Source of the DNA: Bacteroidaceae bacterium
GTDB lineage: Bacteria; Bacteroidota; Bacteroidia; Bacteroidales; Bacteroidaceae
Assembly (NCBI GenBank): GCA_017479555.1
Contig: JAFVCB010000077.1
Location: forward strand, 1 to 42,862
DNA length: 42,862 bases
Direction: 5' to 3'
Shown here: positions 42,785-42,862 of the stretch, one piece after another
How positions within the stretch are numbered: the first letter of the stretch is position 1
Layout of the letters: every line of letters starts with the position of its first letter
Notes under the pieces: generated by a model
What the model saw: only the letters and a program-made list of their open reading frames with translations
The model's database searches: none
Told to the model about the DNA's origin: nothing
Position numbers and translations under genes: made by a program

Positions 42785-42862
42785 GAAAGACTATCGTTTT
42801 AGCCCTCTGTCTGCTGCTCTCCTACACCCTTGGCGCGCAGACGCTCAATCTTCGTGTGGGCG
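42781..42862 (+). CDS. exported protein, 5' end only
   Basis: Truncated by the window edge. The 27 codons visible encode a signal peptide (MRKTIVLALCLLLSYTLGAQ) and TLNLRVG. Its ATG overlaps the stop of the preceding gene as ATGA, so the two are translationally coupled. Confidence 0.7.
   Translation, partial: MRKTIVLALCLLLSYTLGAQTLNLRVG

Overview
The window is chromosomal DNA of a Bacteroidota bacterium, most likely order Bacteroidales and probably Prevotellaceae. The reasons are the recurrent TAnnTTTG -7 promoter boxes (two with a TTTG box exactly 19 bp upstream), the rplM-rpsI-rpsB-tsf operon, surface-lipoprotein signals (Cys followed by an acidic run), a type IX secretion plug protein, an OmpA-type porin, a Ser-type sulfatase and a pyruvate:ferredoxin oxidoreductase typical of an anaerobe. 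No CRISPR array, tRNA gene, complete insertion sequence or prophage was seen. The genus call is an inference.

The left end (1-5.7 kb) is the accessory-looking part. A truncated secreted-protein gene runs off the edge. Its signal peptide is interrupted by an 11-G tract that leaves the gene out of frame, so it looks like a phase-variable surface protein caught in the OFF state. Two G8 tracts in the same 13-base context lie upstream of this gene's promoter and of a lipoprotein promoter. Then come an orphan antitoxin-like gene and an HD-domain phosphohydrolase that diverge from an 82-bp near-palindromic promoter, an array of four 21-bp palindromic repeats, two tandemly duplicated surface lipoproteins, and a nucleotidyltransferase antitoxin whose HEPN partner is truncated.

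From 5.7 to 16.2 kb the content is mostly housekeeping: a galactose transporter and galactokinase operon, the rplM-rpsI-rpsB-tsf operon with a long leader, a queuosine gene (queH), a Bcr-type efflux pump, a TetR regulator, FabG, and a VapD-type toxin module with an unrecognised small upstream partner.

From 16.2 to 29.3 kb there is a GHL10-family glycosidase followed closely by a TonB-dependent receptor, an N-acylglucosamine 2-epimerase, an OmpA-family porin, a TRIC/UPF0126 membrane protein, a 2-hydroxyacid dehydrogenase translationally overlapped with the T9SS plug protein gene, RNase P RNA, an AmpG-like transporter, and a GC-rich dispersed repeat.

From 29.3 to 42.9 kb come pyruvate:ferredoxin oxidoreductase and an AAA/DUF4143-type ATPase with an altered Walker A lysine. 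A second four-unit 21-bp array lies beside a 64-bp tandem repeat. It is followed by an AraC regulator with an SDR, exported-flavodoxin and aldo/keto-reductase operon, then a Ser-type sulfatase, a subtilisin-like protease, a small membrane protein, and a small exported protein with a T9SS-like C-terminus that overlaps a truncated exported-protein gene at the right edge.
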